A DNA stretch of 6,743 nucleotides from an uncultured Clostridia bacterium (GTDB lineage: Bacteria > Bacillota > Clostridia > Oscillospirales > Oscillospiraceae). Both the position numbers and the translations under genes were made by a program. This document shows positions 5,683 through 6,743 of this stretch, one piece after another (position 1 is the first letter of the stretch; each line of letters starts with the position of its first letter). Under the pieces are notes generated by a model that was given only the letters and a program-made list of their open reading frames with translations, made no database searches and was not told the DNA's origin. The stretch covers positions 1 through 6,743 of the forward strand of contig CALZAG010000087.1 of NCBI GenBank assembly GCA_945613045.1. The letters are read 5' to 3'.

Positions 5683-6498
5683 TTCAAGATACAGCGCTCT
5701 CAGCCTCTCAAGCTTTTCATCGTCCAGTGCCATTTCATTGAGCAGAAATGCGTCCATGCCTCCGTTTTTTTCGTCTATCGCGTCGAAGGCGGCGCCGATG
5801 AAATCCTCGCGCACCGTGTCGAGCCAGGCTATGAATTCCAGTACCTTTTCGTCGTCGGTGTACTTGCGGCAGTTTTCAATGAGAATCTTTGTTCCGGGCG
5901 CACAGCGCTCCTTAGTTATCATGTAATCCGCAACTATGGCCTCACGCGGCACTCCGAGGGCGCTCAGAATAAGCGCGGTGGCGACGCCGACCCTGTCCTT
6001 GCCCATGGTGCAGTGATACAGCAGCGCTCCATTCTCATGTTCGAGAAGTATCTCAAAGAACCTGCGGTAGTGCCGCACGGAGTGCTCCATAGTGACGAGT
6101 ATGGGATACAGTGAGCGCATCTGCTCGCTGCCGTCATCCACGGATCTGCTCATGAGACGATGCGCCATTGCTACGGTGCGCTCGGCCTCCTCATCCGCGG
6201 TCTCCGGCTTGTCCCTCGTTATGCCGTCGGTCTTATCCTCCATCATGGGGCATCTGATGTAGCTCACGCCCTCGATCACGCGGTCGGGCTTTTGTATGCG
6301 CTCGGCCGAGGTGCGAAAGTCCACGACGGTGCTTAGCCCCGCGGTCTTCAGATATTCGACGTCGGCGTCAGTCAGGCGGGACAGCATTCCGCTGCGTATG
6401 AGGCGGTTTTTCCTAAGCACTCTGCCGTCGCTGGTTTTGATACCGCCCAGGTCGCGGGCGTTTTGCGCCCCCTGTAATATTATCTCAGGCCTGTACAT
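5680..6498 (-). CDS. Tyrosine-protein-phosphatase-like protein (Y_phosphatase3 / LipA-MptpB type)
   Basis: The protein has 272 residues and no signal peptide or membrane segment, so it is probably cytosolic. The N-terminal NARDLGG (13-19) followed by GRVLRKNRLIRSGMLSRLT is the hallmark of the Y_phosphatase3 family, and VVDFRTSAER (58-67) is the usual second motif. The P-loop reads HCTMGKDRVG (162-171): Cys163 would be the nucleophile, Arg169 the phosphate-binding Arg, and the Lys-Asp pair is typical of this family. The residue after Arg is Val170 instead of the usual Thr/Ser, which normally helps the Cys thiolate leave, so activity may be reduced or altered. Substrates in this family include phosphotyrosine, phosphoserine/threonine and phosphoinositides; this one's substrate is unknown. 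The ATG at 6498 has AGGAG six nt upstream and overlaps the end of tatD by 14 nt, indicating one operon with translational coupling. Confidence 0.9.
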   Translation of the reverse strand: MYRPEIILQGAQNARDLGGIKTSDGRVLRKNRLIRSGMLSRLTDADVEYLKTAGLSTVVDFRTSAERIQKPDRVIEGVSYIRCPMMEDKTDGITRDKPETADEEAERTVAMAHRLMSRSVDDGSEQMRSLYPILVTMEHSVRHYRRFFEILLEHENGALLYHCTMGKDRVGVATALILSALGVPREAIVADYMITKERCAPGTKILIENCRKYTDDEKVLEFIAWLDTVREDFIGAAFDAIDEKNGGMDAFLLNEMALDDEKLERLRALYLE

Positions 6499-6743
6499 CA
6501 GCTTCTCCTATTCCGTAAAGCCGTTTTCCGTTTTCAAACGTTATATCTTCCACCTCGGCAGGGCTCAGGCCCTTGACCTCGGCGATCTTCTCAACAACAT
6601 ACTTTAGCTGGCGCGAGTCGTTGCGCTTGCCGCGGTTGGGAACGGGCGTCAGATACGGGCTGTCGGTCTCGATAACTATCCTGTCCATTGGACACAGCTC
6701 CAGAACCTCCAGCGCCCTGCGGGCGTTTTTATAGGTTATGGGG
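6485..6743 (-). CDS. tatD: TatD-family metal-dependent hydrolase (C-terminal part, runs off window)
   Basis: The last 85 residues are present; the frame continues past the right edge, so the N-terminus and most metal ligands are outside. The visible part starts ITYKNARRALEVLELCPMDR, then IVIETDSPYLTPVPNRGKRN, which is the strongly conserved TatD block (ETD with the metal-binding Asp, PYL.P.P.RGK.N). It ends with VEKIAEVKGLSPAEVEDIT and FENGKRLYGI, the usual C-terminal helix and 'T..Na.rlf'. TatD proteins are TIM-barrel amidohydrolase-like enzymes with 3'-5' exonuclease or DNase activity. An ATG at 6688 is internal, not the start. Its stop (TGA, 6485-6487) lies inside the phosphatase gene. It could equally be called by the YabD/YcfH names. 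Confidence 0.93.
   Translation of the reverse strand, partial: PITYKNARRALEVLELCPMDRIVIETDSPYLTPVPNRGKRNDSRQLKYVVEKIAEVKGLSPAEVEDITFENGKRLYGIGEADVQA

Overview
The window suggests a chromosomal segment from a low-to-mid-GC Gram-positive anaerobe of class Clostridia, probably a gut Oscillospirales/Ruminococcaceae-type bacterium. This is inferred from the signal peptide style of the surface protein, strong GGAGG-type ribosome sites, extended -10 sigma-A promoters, and the character of the GAPDH, TatD and TetR proteins. I could not run a search, so the taxon is a guess.

Layout, left to right. (1) 1-1351, minus strand: N-terminal 450 residues of a secreted, glycine/serine/threonine/asparagine-rich, beta-helix-like surface protein that runs off the left edge. 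(2) 1412-1456: two perfect palindromes sharing an arm, in the gap before (3) a TetR-family regulator (1474-2175, minus strand, TTG start). Its promoter carries a 16-bp perfect palindrome immediately downstream of the -10 box, a layout typical of autorepression. (4) 2217-2457: non-coding, with two structured inverted repeats that would lie in the 3' region of (5) a gap gene for glyceraldehyde-3-phosphate dehydrogenase (2458-3468, minus strand). (6) 3469-3682: divergent regulatory region with a promoter in each direction, a minus-strand terminator between them and a 9-bp inverted repeat at both promoters. (7) 3683-4762, plus strand: a soluble histidine-kinase-like protein with a good ATPase domain but Ser where the phospho-acceptor His should be. 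(8) 4794-5183: an AT-rich, 5'-truncated remnant of a papain-like (C39-type) cysteine peptidase, followed 16 nt later by (9) a small membrane-anchored protein of unknown function (5200-5640). (10) An 18-bp-stem bidirectional terminator separates this from a convergent minus-strand pair: tatD (3' part only, 6485-6743), overlapping by 14 nt a tyrosine-phosphatase-like gene (5680-6498).

The genes do not form one obvious pathway. The plausible functional units are TetR with its own operator, the divergent gap/kinase-like pair, the peptidase remnant with the small membrane protein, and the tatD-phosphatase operon. No RNA gene, CRISPR array, transposase or integrase was seen. The best candidates for something new are the His-less kinase-like protein divergent from gap, the nested palindromes at 1412-1456, and the strand-asymmetric hairpin downstream of gap.
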